A stretch of 64,000 bases of DNA from Chiua virens (Eukaryota > Basidiomycota > Agaricomycetes > Boletales > Boletaceae), in contig JAHNUO010000027.1 of NCBI GenBank assembly GCA_019787685.1, positions 368,531 to 432,530 of the forward strand. Direction: 5' to 3'. The notes beneath the pieces are model-generated. The model had not been told where the DNA came from. It made no database searches and saw only the letters and a list, made by a program, of their open reading frames with translations. Positions 10,455-22,507 of this stretch are shown here, in pieces (position 1 is the first letter of the stretch; the number at the start of each line of letters is the position of its first letter). Position numbers and translations under genes: made by a program.

Positions 10455-13400
10455 TCAGTCATAGTAGGTATCATAGTAATGTCTAGCAGTATCTGACAAA
10501 TCCTCATATTCATCAGCACTGCCCACTTCCACATATTGTGCACGAGATGGGCCTGCAACAGGAGAAACATCACGAAGAACATGAGTTCTCCTCTGGTATG
10601 ATGGTGAACGTGAATGACGCATTCCCTGCAATGATCTGCCAACAACATGACGGCGAGGAGGTTCATGACGAGGATAAACTCGGGATACCTCAGAACGGTA
10701 CCGAGCTGAACCCTGACCAACAGGACGTGATTCTTGATATGCATCTTGGTGGAAATTTCTGGATGTCAAACATGGTTACAACAGTGACAAATACAATCCT
10801 ATACTACAAAACAAACATACCCTGGACGAGTGGCTACCAAATTTTGAGGTGGCACATGATGGCGAGGGATCTTGACCACATGAGCATTAGATTGTCTAAA
10901 CACTATGAGTCATGTCAAATTACTGAATGACTAGATAGCTTACAATTGCCGATGTGCCCGCTGGGGATGCAATTCCTATGACACTTAATATTGAACAGAT
11001 AAAACAAATATTACAAGGCATACTCACTTGGGGGTCTAGCCTTGCATGCTTTGGTCCAGTATGTTCCCCAAGGAACCGCCCCTCTTCATCACGAGGATGC
11101 TTGCGTGAGTTTAAGCTGGACTTCGAACGAGGTCCAGGTAGGGACTCCACATGATCACGACGAGGTTGCTTATCCTGGGCCTTTTTACGAGCTACAAAAG
11201 GAGTGTGTTCACGTGAAGAGAGTGATGGACTGGAGGAGTGGCTTGATGGTGCTTCAGGGGGAATGCTGACATCACGAGGAACATCCTGAAGGAACTTGCG
11301 GCATTGCCTGAGGACGCATGTTGCTTGTGATGCTGTATCAGTAACAAGTGGTATGTTGAACATTCTAGGATCACTGTTCTCCAACCAAGAGCACCATTCT
11401 ATAATACAGAAGGTAAGCAAGAAACCAAAGGACACAACTAAGACTTACCCGGTAACCATCTCCCGACCAACACCTCAACATCCGGAGTTTCCAGATGGCG
11501 CTGCTTGTTCTTCACTTTCATAAACCTTCTTTTACCTGCATTTGGTACAATGTGGCGTGTATGGAGCCCCGGAATGTGTTTCTTGAGATAAGGTCCAACA
11601 ACAGCAATGAGTTCATCAATCGTGGCATTGTGAGGTACCCACGAAGGAGGACTGGGAACACCAACAGGCCAGTTGGTAATGGTTAACTTATGTCGATATA
11701 GGAGATCATCGAATGATTGCCACCGAACATTCTTGCCATCTGTACAACCAAACCCCTCTGTGGTGTGTGAGCATCATCATTAAAAGAATACAAGAAACTT
11801 ACTGATATTTTTGCCCATCATCACTGGCACAATACGCCGAAGCCAATCACGGAAACCCTCAGTTGTTCCACGTTCAAATTCGTCATCGATGTTTGATATG
11901 TCACGCACGTCCACATTGATATCAATGTTAGGGACAGGAATAGTCATAGCAGGATCAATCTCTTTATATCTGAATAATCCACAGTAAATGAAAAGGGTGG
12001 AAAAAGATGGTGGACGACGCACTTGATCACAGTTGTGACATAATCCAACCACTTAGCCAGCTGTATTTCATGGGTGTTGATTAACTCCCGGGCGAAGGTA
12101 GATCCCCCAAACCAACCAGCGGCATGGCGTGCAGATGGGTCATGGCCTTTGTAAACCACCATACCAATGACTTCTACACCTTCTAGGCGACTCCAGCCAG
12201 ATGCCTGCATGAATGGCTGATAAGTGAATAAAGTACAACATCGAGGCTCAACACTCACTCCTTTTGCAAATTGCTCACGGGCTTCTGCAATCAGTGCAGC
12301 TAGAGATTTTGCAGAGAGTTCCCCTTCTCTAACAATGGCAGTTCCATGTTCTCTTATGTCCTTCCACAACTCAGGATGTTCTTCTTCATCACCATGTGTT
12401 TCGTAGTGCTCTTTTTGTCGAGAGCGATAATCTTTGACACTCTCTGTCTGGGAGTCAATACTAGAAAGCTAATGAGAGCATTGCACTTACCATCCTTGGC
12501 AATGGGGTGGCAGAATGCGTACCACTTTTGGTGAAGATTCCATCGCTGCTCAGCTCGGGTAGCAAGCTTCTTGAGACCCGCTTCCTCGAGGATCCGCTGA
12601 ACAGGCTTGCCGTACTGCACTGCTAAGGCTTTGATATCCTTCATGACACTATCACCAAGTTCATGGGCTTTTCGACATGCCTCATCAGGTAAGGGGCTGG
12701 GACGGTGAATCGCTTTGCCCTTTGCCCCTAACATATTGGAACATTCGTCCTCGTCATTCAAATCATCGGGCTGATCGACCGGCTCAGCATGATTTGGGTC
12801 CTCATCATCTGATGCCGGAAAAATCAGTGGATCGTCGTCTGGGGGTTGTGGTATATCGTAGTGTGGGGAACTCGGTTGGAGCCTGCGGCGATGGATAGTA
12901 GCCAATTTCTTCTTGAACTGCGAGACTCGCAACGCAGTTTCACTTCGCTCCGGTGCTTGTTGTAACTCGTCCTGATCTTCTGGCAGCCAATCAGCATCAT
13001 CGTTGCTCGACTCATCTGTGAAGACTTTAAATAATTAAACAGGATTGAACGAGGTAGAACGTGCCATTTTGTTGCTGCACTTCCTGCAGCTCATCCGGTT
13101 TCCAGTCGTCGTCGTCATCGTCGCCTGACCCATCTGCCAACATAGTAAATCACAGGGCCGGATTTGAATATGGTGGAACTTACCATGGTGGAGGTCGTTA
13201 TCATCTGTGTTGTCCACATTTTCAACGATGCAGTCATTCTGGGACTGATCTTTCAGAGCAGTACCTGTCGTTTATATTTGATCAATATATCCTGGCATCT
13301 TGATATGAAAGGGTTACCTTTTCTGCGCGTCCTCGCAGGCCGCTCATCCACTACCTCGTGATTGGTTGCATCGCAGTGGGGGTCATCTCCTTGCCCACTA

Positions 13401-13708
13401 TCTTCATCAGGCTCCTGTTCTCCCTCGAGAAAGAGAGCTTGCGGTAAATCTTCCTTCGTATGGTCATCCTGAAACCTTTCGTCACCTCATCATGGCACAA
13501 AACATCTGACCTTTTACCTGTGGAGTCGGTGACTTTTTTGGGCGCCTAATCAACGATTTGGTCCGAGCATCGTTCCGCTGTAGATAGCACGAATTTAATA
13601 CCAAACCTTCGTTAGGCATACGAAACGCACCGTCGGTTTAATGAACTTGTGAGCCAGTTTTGCACGACGGGTTGGTCGTCCAGTCGGAGGGGGTGATGTG
13701 GACGGCAT
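10455..13708 (-). CDS. KDZ-element protein 1, acidic, function unknown
   Basis: A multi-exon gene transcribed leftward from a start at 13708-13706 (MPSTSPPPTG) to a TGA at 10457-10455. The N-terminal exons are basic and then strongly acidic (DDDDDDW and similar runs). A central helical exon set follows (12932-12480) with KDIKALAVQYGKPVQRIL. It continues into a conserved-looking domain with LEGVEVIGMVVYKG and HDPSARHAAGWFGG. Next come DGKNVRWQSFDDLLYRH, a Ser/Arg-rich segment (11400-11030) and a Tyr/Asp-rich tail. The composition suggests a nuclear or chromatin-associated protein, but no family was recognised and no TET/JBP or HMG signature was found. It diverges from the other two genes and shares their promoter motif, which argues that it is an element gene and not captured host sequence. 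Exon borders are hand-made. Confidence 0.65.
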
Positions 13709-13764
13709 CTCGGATAAGAAAACGAAGCCGTTGTTGACAACGAAGTCACAGTGAAGAAAACCTT

Positions 13765-13832
13765 GACACGAAGTCTAAGGGAAAACGAACCAGACACGAA
13801 GTCTGGATGGTTGAAAAAGCTGACACGAAGTC
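13765..13832 (-). promoter_or_regulatory. Three copies of the GACTTCGTGTC motif upstream of KDZ-element gene 1
   Basis: The reverse complement GACACGAAGTC is present at 13765-13775, 13793-13803 and 13822-13832, 57 to 125 bp upstream of the minus-strand start. The same 11-mer in the same orientation relative to transcription lies before the transposase gene. Confidence 0.7.
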
Positions 13833-14500
13833 GCGCTGAAATCAAAGGGAAAGCTGGGACATGGAATGGCTCCAAGTCATCGGAATATAAGCTCTTCACG
13901 ATGAGACCCTGTTGGTAATCGATGGGGATAACGAGGGCAGAATAAATGAAATCGAATCCTCCTAGATAAGCTTCAACGTAAAAACAACGCCATAGCGACT
14001 TACCTAAATGATGGGACTATGAATAACCATGGTTGAGTTTTCAATGGCTTCGGAGGAGCCATTCTGGGCATAGTAATACGAACGATAGGCTACCTCATTT
14101 GGATCATTCAGTGCTCGCCAGCCATAAGAAGGCTTACCTAGTTACGAAGAATCGCTCTACAGCCATTAATTTCAGTCACGGGATCGATGGGCCTTTATTC
14201 TGAAACAGACAGCATGGGCTAGAATGTCGCGAAAGCTGATGAACAATGAACTCACGAGACGAGACGGTGCAGGGCCACTCATTGATAAAATCCCTCCACT
14301 ACTCATAGAACGCACGGACGCTAAGTGATCAAGAACGGTATGAGTTAGGTTTAATGGAAATTGGTGGTCGATGAACTCACGATGGGCGGTAGAGGTCTGT
14401 TCTTTGATAAAGGATGCCCACCACTCATGAAAACCATACTAGATGCACAAGAACGGCATCTGTTGCACTTAATCATCGTCTGTGGGTTGAAGAAAACAAT

Positions 14501-14821
14501 GAATGAACTCACCGAAGCGTAGGTAGTTGATTTGTGGTTAGAGGGTTGCGAGAACGAACGATTGTACCTGCTGGAAGACGTGAAGAATTAGTGGGAGGAA
14601 TAAGAAAGATGGAATGAAAAATGCATACCAAACGTCGACAAGAGTTGCGCGGGATTCAAGAGAGGTTCACCCTCGAAACGGTCTTCAACCCCGTTGGTGA
14701 TACTTTCGTAGACGGTGACACCGGGGCGACTGTAAGGACACGAAGTCCTAAGGGTGCTTCAGCTCAGAGACGCGTAGTCAACTGAGCGAAGATTGAAAGG
14801 CACGAAGCCAATCAAGATCTT
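14501..14821 (+). repeat. Internal inverted repeat, left arm
   Basis: Reverse-complement match to 15083-15403, nearly perfect over about 320 bp and including the block CGAAACGGTCTTCAACCCCG. The spacer is about 260 bp. It gives both divergent genes the same leader sequence. Confidence 0.9.
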
Positions 14822-15082
14822 GAGGAGACGAGTCACGACGCATGCTGATGGGGGTGGGAGGGAAACACTTTGTGTGTTAAACGCGGACATTGTTCGTGGA
14901 TGTGGGAAATGTTGACCACATTTGGAATGGTCCAACGCGGACATTGTGCGTGGACGTGGGAAACGTTGACCACATTTGGAATGACCGTTGGGAATTCCCA
15001 TTGGGAATTCCCCACGACTTTCGCTCTACCCTTTCACCGTTCAACGTTTCAACGTCAAGAACCACCTCTACAAGACCTTTCA
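14822..15082. repeat. Spacer of the internal inverted repeat with two tandem 55-60-bp units
   Basis: Two copies of a unit with CGCGGACATTGT, GTGGGAAA and TTGACCACATTTGGAATG occur at about 14880-14990. They are followed by GGGAATTCCC-type palindromes that also occur in the subterminal arrays. Confidence 0.75.
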
Positions 15083-15403
15083 GGATTTTGATTGGCTTCG
15101 TGCCTTTCAATCTTCGCTCAGTTGACTACGCGTCTCTGAGCTGAAGCACCCTTAGGACTTCGTGTCCTTACGGTCGCCCCGGTGTCACCGTCTACGGAAG
15201 TATCACCAACGGGGTTGAAGACCGTTTCGAGGGTGAACCTCTCTTGAATCCCGCGCAACTCTCGTCGACGTTTGGTACGCATTTTTCATTCCATCTTTCT
15301 TATTCCTCCCACTAATTCTTCACGTCTTCCAGCAGGTACAATCGTTCGTTCTCGCAACCCTCTAACCACAAATCAACTACCTACGCTTCGGTGAGTTCAT
15401 TCA
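15083..15403 (-). repeat. Internal inverted repeat, right arm
   Basis: Partner of 14501-14821. It ends at a CTTCGGTGAGTTCAT splice-donor-like site that is mirrored at the other arm's outer end. Confidence 0.9.
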
Positions 15404-15656
15404 TTTGTTAAATGTGTTCGCTTCCTCACAATCAATTCCAACGTCAGGCATATTTACATTCACAACCACCTACACTTTGGTGAGTTCGTTCACTGTTAAA
15501 TGTATTCGCTTCTTACAATCAATTTTAATGTCGGGCAAATTTATCTCCTATCCCCGCGTGCTAGACGTTTAAGAAAGTGCATAGATTGTCATCCATTGCC
15601 AGTACGCAGCTGATCGTTCTGTTCATCGACAACTAATCAATATCTCATGTTAGATC

Positions 15657-17773
15657 ATGTTTCCTCGTCGCGAATTCAAGCCCTATCGTAGACCGGGTCA
15701 AGGTAAGCGCTTTATTACTAGGAAGGCAAAATAGTCGAACTGGATTCTTCTCAAGAACACATTCGCGAGTTTGACGCCAACGTCCTCGCATATTGTGACC
15801 CGTATGTCATAACCTCGCCGAACGCGACCTGGATTCCCGAACCCCACTGCTTCGAGAATGAAGAACTGCAAGCTCGTGCTGATGGACGCTTTGGTTATCA
15901 AGATTGCTTCCAGTGGCCACAGGCATATAGCAAGGATTTTGAATACGCGATTTGCATTCCCAACATGCAGACAGTCGTGGAGACCGCCGACGACCCATCC
16001 AAGATACATTACGAGTGCTGGACACCCACCGAAGCAGATTTCGAGTTAATCGATCCAGAATCACCCTTTCGCGTAGGCAAGCTCAGCCGCAACGCTTACT
16101 ATCACTTACATCGTCTCTACCTCCTCGCACGACCGGTTGTCGAAGAATGGAAGGCCAATCGGGAGGGAAAGAAAGATATCGTCACAGGAATGATTCTTCA
16201 TGCCCGACATCTTCTCAACATCCTCAAGCATCACCCTCTCACCTTCCTCGACGTCGTCCTCTATGTCGCGCAATTACAGCGCTTTCTTCTCGACATCACT
16301 GCCCATATGGTATATGTCAACGACTACAAATTCGTCCTCACCTATCCCGACTTTCCCAAACCTACCGACCCCATCTTGATGGGCTGCTTTACAAAAGACC
16401 TCACCACTTGCGAGAGGCTTTACCGTGCTGGCGTGCCGGTTTGGCTTGTTCGGTCTCCGGAGTTTGTTCCCCCAGATATCAACATTGTCAACATTGTCGC
16501 CGTCACCCGCCCCAACCATATCATCCAGAAGAATTTCGTACACAACGGTGTTGTCACCGTTTTACCCACTCTTCATCGGGGACCTGGAGGCACCGAACGC
16601 CATTTCAACACTCAAAGCACCTACCGCGCCTCAGTCATCAATTCTCCCTCTTCCGTCGCTCCCGATGTTGCTCCTCAAGCAAACCAAGCTGCCTCTTCCT
16701 CGCGAGGGGCGTCAGGTGGGCGTGTACAAGCAAACAGGCAAAATAATGCACGCAACCATGCCCAGCGGCAAGTGTATTCGGCGTCCGGTATGTTCTGACC
16801 TCACTGTAACCAAAGTTTATTCTAATATATATTTCAACCTTCGATAGCAGCACACAAAAAGGCACATAACCCGAAGAGTGGTCGAGATAAGTGGGCGGAG
16901 ATTGACGCCACTAATATGCCACTTGCCTTCCCTCAATGGGTTGCGGCGTTCAGGCGGGTTGATAGGGATCCTGCTAGAGTCAAAAAAGGTGTCGTGGATA
17001 CCGGGTATCGATTCCCTGAACCCGCGCTGCTCATCACACCGGCATCACCTCAGAGGCGGAAATTATTCTGCGCCAATTGGCTTGCTGCGCGACCCATTTG
17101 GATTAGTCGCATTGACCACAACCCCCCAAGTCCGCTTCCTGTCCCTCAAACCTGGCGGGACTTTTTAAACTCGATCCCAACAGATCTTGCCACCAACAAT
17201 GCGACGACCCGATCAGCTCAGGAGAAAATGGCCGCGAAGACTCTGTTTGGGGATGTTCTCGTTCACGCTCAGGGGGAGACGTGGGCTGGGAAGGACTCTG
17301 TGCTATGGCGAAACCAGCGTATCGCCATTTCGACACTTGAGGACCCGCCTGCTCACCTAATTCGGTCAATCTTGTGGGAGATATACGAGCTGAGCTTCCG
17401 GTATGAGCTATTGGCGCTGGATCGTGCAATGGTTCCGAAGATCTGGGAAGAGGCACCCGAAGAAAGGACCGAATTGCTACACAGCATCTTTCCAGGAGAA
17501 TCAGGACTTGTGATGTGGGAGGACGATATGCCGACAACCGAGCAAGGAATGTGGGGTTCAGCAGACATCGCATATCCATTCCTGGAGAGCTGGCAGATAC
17601 TTCTGTCTTCCTGGCCTGAGTCACCTTCTCGTTTGCACTCGCCTATCGCCAAGGAGTCGTTTTCCTCTGTTCTACAATTCGATGTTCTGTCAAGTGCGTG
17701 CATGTTTTACACGCAAACCTTCTTCGACTACTTTGGGCGCCCTCCAATTGTCTCTCACCGTGTCCCTGCATGA
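15657..17773 (+). CDS. KDZ-element protein 2, function unknown
   Basis: The start at 15657 gives MFPRREFKPYRRPGQ, followed by a very short probable intron (near 15705-15735). A long exon (to about 16790) has SPFRVGKLSRNAYYHLHRLY and an LPTLHRGPGGTERHF segment. A low-complexity Gln/Asn/Ser/Arg linker and a second intron (about 16790-16850) follow. The last exon (to a TGA at 17773) has FPQWVAAFRR, PQTWRDFLNSIP and an Asp/Glu-rich acidic part. The roughly 650-residue product has no signal peptide or membrane segment that I can see. Such proteins recur in agaricomycete genomes as hypothetical proteins, as far as I recall; no function is known to me. It lies between the divergent promoter and the transposase gene, on the transposase strand. 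Confidence 0.7.
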
Positions 17774-18211
17774 TGCCTACTGCGGCTAGGATGGAAATAT
17801 CTCGTTTATATCAATGTTGCTACATTCGTGCTTCCCTTCTTCTTTATCGTTACATGTTTTATATGAATATATGTAATCTATTTCGTTTCCACGTATTACT
17901 GCATGATGCTGACACGCTGCTGCTGACTTTCGTTGACCCAGTTTCCCAGCACCCAAGCACACTTCGTCTGTTGTGATCCTTCCTCTCCCTGCTGACACGC
18001 TGCTGCTGACTTTTGTTGATCCAGTTTCCCAGCACCCGAAAAGACTTCGCTCGTCGTGATACTTCCTCTCCTTTCCTTACTCATTTGGGACTACGTGTCT
18101 CCTTGTGTTGACTTCGTGTCAAACACGCCTTTCTCCATCGACTTCGGGTCTTTGTGCTTTCTCTGACTTCGTGTCAGGCTAGCTTCTGTTTCATTTCCTG
18201 TCCATTCTTCT
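17774..18211 (+). promoter_or_regulatory. Promoter region of the KDZ transposase gene, with tandem 83-bp repeat
   Basis: Two tandem 83-bp units (17908-17990 and 17991-18073) start GCTGACACGCTGCTGCTGAC. They are followed by GACTTCGTGTC copies at 18110-18120 and 18165-18175, plus a one-mismatch copy near 18140. The start codon is at 18212. Confidence 0.65.
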
Positions 18212-21200
18212 ATGGCCGTGCGTCGCCCTCGCCTGTGTGTTTCTCGCTCATCGTCTCCAACAAAATCAGCTCGTGTTAGTAACCCAACTATTGACACTGA
18301 AGCACCAGAGAGCGGTCCTATTACAGCCGGAGCATCGTCCATTCCATCCACCGTTTGTCAGTCGCGACTTCTGCCAACATCTCGCGTGCGTGGTTCCAAC
18401 CTTGGTTATCTTTGTCGCCCTCCACCGTATCTTGTACTACCTGGTCGTCAACACCTTTCACAAGGTTATTTAGTCGACAATCACCCAAGCTCTCCCACTC
18501 GTGATCCTGCTGTTCACATACCGCCGGAGGACGGGGATGCGTTTGTTGATACCATCCAAATTTTCGGCGACCCTCCAGTTGTCTATACTTCCGCATCTCA
18601 GAAACGACAGAATCAACATCGTCGGTGGTCCCAAGTTGTTATCCCAGCCCTTCTGAAGCCCTACATGCAGTATCTCCGCGTCACTAAGTCGCTCTCCACA
18701 TTAGCAAATGTGGATGCCGTCGATCTTCCTTTGTGTGGGAGTTCTTGTATTCCGAGGCGATTAGTGGTCACTTGCCTTTATTTTGATCGTGAGTCACTTG
18801 GCAGTATGTTATTATGCTAGCTAACGTTCATATAGGCCTTGAAACTGTTACGTTGTCCATTTGCCCTTGTCGTCCAGCACCCCTACAACTGGTCGCCATT
18901 GGCCTTTTTGGTTGTGCACCAGTGTTGCCTTCCCTTGCTGTTGACTTCCGTGTTTTGGAGCTGGTAAAGGCTTTATTTGTCCGCACGTCACCCAATATGT
19001 CTGGTTGGACTGAGGCATTGGAAGCCTTTCTGAATGACAGAGGATATAAGCTGGCGACAGAGGTCAGTTATTTCCTCACTGGATGCCACAATTTGACTTT
19101 TTTGGCCAGGGTAATCTCAGGCGACGATTCAGCCTAGCATATCATTGGTACTTTGTCCTGACCACTTTGGTTGCTGAACATGTGGCCGACCTTGTCTCTG
19201 CTCGAACACCTGTTGTGGATGATAGTGATGTGCATATGTCGGACAGCGAACGTACAGAACCCAGCACATTCCTCCGGTCACGCTGTCCATTGTGTTTCGG
19301 AGGGAAGGATTGGAGACGTGATTGTGATGCAAATCAGTATGTTTCTATTTCTCCAGGAAAATACATCATGTTCACGAGTTTGTAGCATTGACCTCATTGT
19401 ATGCATTGATGCATGCTTCACTCAGAAACGCTCACGCAACGCTCGTAATGATTCGATTGAGGATCCTCCTAATCCTACACAAACTATTTTTATATCTGAG
19501 TCTGATACCAAAGCAATGGAAGCATACGTGGAGGAATGTCGACATGCCAACGGTCGTCAGAAGAGAACACGCATGCCGGCTGCTGAAGAAGATAGGTATG
19601 AGAATGGGATGAAGGTTCCAACATCTGTCCTCGATGCTTGTGGCGATTCGTTCATTGCTGCCGATGAGAAACGTGAAAAGGCCAGCACTCGGTATTTTGC
19701 AGATACTGGACTTATGGCGATGCTTTGCCGCCATGATCGTGTGCTGTGGCTTGTCAACATGACATCTGCTGGTGAAAAACAACATTACGCTCTTGTCCTC
19801 CTCCAGCGCCTCTTCGACCATCTCCCTGCAGACATGTCAGTAGGGCTACTTTATGATATTGGCTGTCAGTTGGAACGGAGTTGTAGGAAGTGGGGACTGC
19901 TGTCAGGGACAATTCTCTCCCACCTTAGCTTTGCTATTTCCGTATTTCATGCATATGGCCATCAATGGCCATGCCAAATTGTCTATCACCCTCGAAAGCG
20001 TGTTGGTTTCGGTGAAGGTAATATATCCCGGCTGTAGTGCAATACTCAGGGGGATTGAAAGAAATAGAAAAGAGGGTGAAGGAATGCGATTCCGTTCGAC
20101 CCAGGGACAACACTGAGTTGGTGAACGACGAATAATGGTTTTTGAGTAGTCCGAGATGAATCCGGGGCGAATCCGGATTAAAACGGATAGAAAAGCGGAC
20201 ACGGCAGTCCGATCCGGATTGAGAAAATACGAGGAGAGCGAGAGAAAACGAACGTCGACTGAAAACGATGTGAGACAGATGCACACGGGCAAAAGCTACT
20301 GTATTTTGTCAATACAGTGAATTTATAGTCCTCGGGAATACCCTCAGACTCGTCCTAAGTAAGGATAATGATAAAAGAAGGTTTTCGTACGGTATAAAGT
20401 TCGAGAGGCACCCGAACGTCCCTGCAAGGGCTGCGTGACATGGTCTAGCCAATGCTAAGTACGAATAAGGAGCATCAAAATAAAATAAAAGAGTCTGAGG
20501 CAAAACGGGTGCGGATACAGCAATCCGGATGAGTTCGCACAAGCAGACAGATCAGGATCGGGATCGGGTGACGACGGGGTGTGGAAACGTGCTATGCGAG
20601 CACAGGGAATACCTATTCCCTACATCGGACTCTCAGATGGAGAAGGGTGTGAGCGTCTGTGGAGTTTCCTCAAACCACTCATCCCTGTGCTTCGAGTGTC
20701 TGGGGTGAGTCTTATTGTCGTCTTGAAGTCTTTGGCTATTAACATTCTTCTCATTGCAGTTTCATCAACGGTTGTTTGTACTCGACAGTCAAGTTTGCCA
20801 CCTGCATGCCAGGTCGCTCAAATGTCTTGGTGAATGGCTCCAACGCCGGTGGACACATTGTCAAAAAAAGAAGGCAGCAACATCTGAGTCGCTCGCATTA
20901 CTGTGTATTGATGAATCCACCCTTCGAGCTCAATGGGCAGCTCAAGTTGCTCATCAAACAGCACCTCTAGCTCATATGTTGTTTCTTATCATTTGTTCGT
21001 GAAATTGAATGTCGTCTGTAGGACAAGCAAAGAACAAGGGTGAGGAAGAAATAGCCAGGATTCTAGCACTCGAAAAGATTCTAGAGCATCAACAAATTAT
21101 TGTTGATGATGTGGAGCATAGACTTGCCACAGACAATGTCTGTAATGTTGTCGACATGAACATTCAACTTGTCGAAGCAAGATGCAAATTGTTGAACACC

Positions 21201-22435
21201 ACTGATCTTATCAAAAAACGCCGAGCAGCATTGGGTGTGTCCGATCAAGCTAATCTTGCAGCACTCAAGCGCGACGTCTATTTACAGGTAAGTGTAATAA
21301 AATTGTGAGTCAACCAGGAACTGATTGTGCTTCATGCTAGATACGTATGAATGCCCGTGCAGTGAAAATTCGCATACGGGAGAGGCTTTGTCAACGCAAG
21401 TTTGAGCTTGAACGGTTGGAGTGTGCATACCGTGCTGTGGTCAATGGTATGTCTCTTTGGTTCATCTCTGGACTAGTACTGAAGCTGATTGAATGCTATA
21501 GAGAACAGACTGCAGGACAATGTTCTAGCAGCTATTAAGCGACGCGAGCCAACCATCCTCAAGCTTGTCAGCAACTACAACACCCTTTGCAAACAGCTGC
21601 AGACACTGATTGATACTGGCACAGCTCCTCTGGGGGCAGTTTCCCCACCCTTTATATCTCGTGAAGGTATATTCCAGTTGGATGTTGATGATGAGATATG
21701 GCAAGATATAGGTCTTGATGATGCTGTCCCTAATCCCCCACTGTGGCTTGCTGATGAAAATGTCCGCATGGGTATTCGCTACCTATTGGAATATGACCGT
21801 TGTGTGGAGGAGGAAACTAGACTTTGCCGTGAGCGCTGTGTTCTGCAAGAATGGATGATTGGGCAATGGAACAGTCTTCAAAAAGCAAGAGATGAAGCTG
21901 GTGAGAAGTGTATCTCTTCAAATCTTGTATTGCTCATTTTTGGCATACTAGGTGTGGATGATCTCTATCAATTAGATTTACATGGTATTGAATTATGTAG
22001 GCTGTGTGTGAGATGGAACATGCAAGTTTGTCACATACCTTGTGCTTGGGCTATGCCAGATAGCTGGGGGCCCTCAAGCATTACCCTTGACCACACTGCA
22101 GTTGCCATGCATCAATCACACACTACCTGTGGTGAGTATTTACCTCTGATTGTTGTAAGCTTACATGTTCAGCAGATTTTATAGTTACTCATACTCAAAA
22201 GGTAGGGTTTTTTCTGTAATGCTTGTATTGATACTAACTTACTATTTAGGATAGTGCTGAAGATAGAATAGGGGAGGATGAGTTGAGTGAGGAGGAGGAG
22301 GAAGAGGAAGAGGCAGGAGCAAAACTATGGGATGCTGGCATTGATGATACTGAACTAATGGCAGAAACTGAGGAGGTTGCATTAGCCTATGAGTATCACC
22401 TCCATGGACAAGGTGATGACTGGGAGATGCACTGA
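18212..22435 (+). CDS. KDZ family transposase (interrupted by an LTR-like insertion)
   Basis: Exon 1 (18212 to about 18790) is Ser/Pro/Arg-rich and then has LPLCGSSCIPRRLVV. The next exons carry a cysteine cluster (CPCRPAPLQLVAIGLFGCAP and RCPLCFGG) of the CxC type found in KDZ transposases. The catalytic RNase H-like domain follows. An Asp lies in VCIDACFTQKR, another in LLYDIGCQLE, and the Glu in LSDGEGCERLWS. The HAYGHQWPCQ and HPRKRVGFG motifs also match the family. The C-terminal half is helical, with coiled-coil-like segments, and ends in an acidic tail (TGA at 22433-22435). Between VGFG and LSDGEG a 612-bp insertion introduces stops, so no full-length protein is expected unless it is removed. 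About eight small introns are inferred. Known role: cut-and-paste transposition of the surrounding element. Confidence 0.9.
20013..20624 (-). mobile_element. Solo-LTR-like insertion inside the transposase exon
   Basis: The 612-bp block begins TGAAGGTAATA and ends with the near-inverse TATTCCCTACA. It is flanked by TCGG on both sides (20009-20012 and 20625-20628). Read on the minus strand it is TGTAGGGAATA..TACCTTCA and has a TATAAAT box (20327-20321), as expected for an LTR. Taking out the block plus one TCGG leaves the conserved VGFG-LSDGEG sequence in frame, which fixes the borders precisely. No internal coding region is present, so it is a solo LTR or a small non-autonomous element. Confidence 0.75.
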
Positions 22436-22507
22436 TGAGAGAATTGAATGACAATGATGATGAGTTATCCAATGTAAATTACTCCAAAGAGATATATTAT
22501 GAGATGT

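Larger units (their letters stand above)
13709..15656. promoter_or_regulatory. Central divergent promoter and 5' leader region of the KDZ element
   Basis: Nearly 2 kb between the divergent genes, without convincing coding sequence. It holds the 320-bp inverted repeat at 14501-15403, repeated donor-like GTGAGTTCAT sites on both strands (suggesting spliced 5' leaders) and several copies of the GACTTCGTGTC motif. The minus-strand side also has diverged tandem segments of about 110 bp (14230-14500). Confidence 0.6.

Noticed and set aside
10455..22435. TET/JBP dioxygenase as cargo of the KDZ element
   Set aside because: Fungal KDZ elements have been associated with TET/JBP genes, so I looked for the HxD...H iron-binding pattern with its surrounding motifs in all three genes and did not find it.
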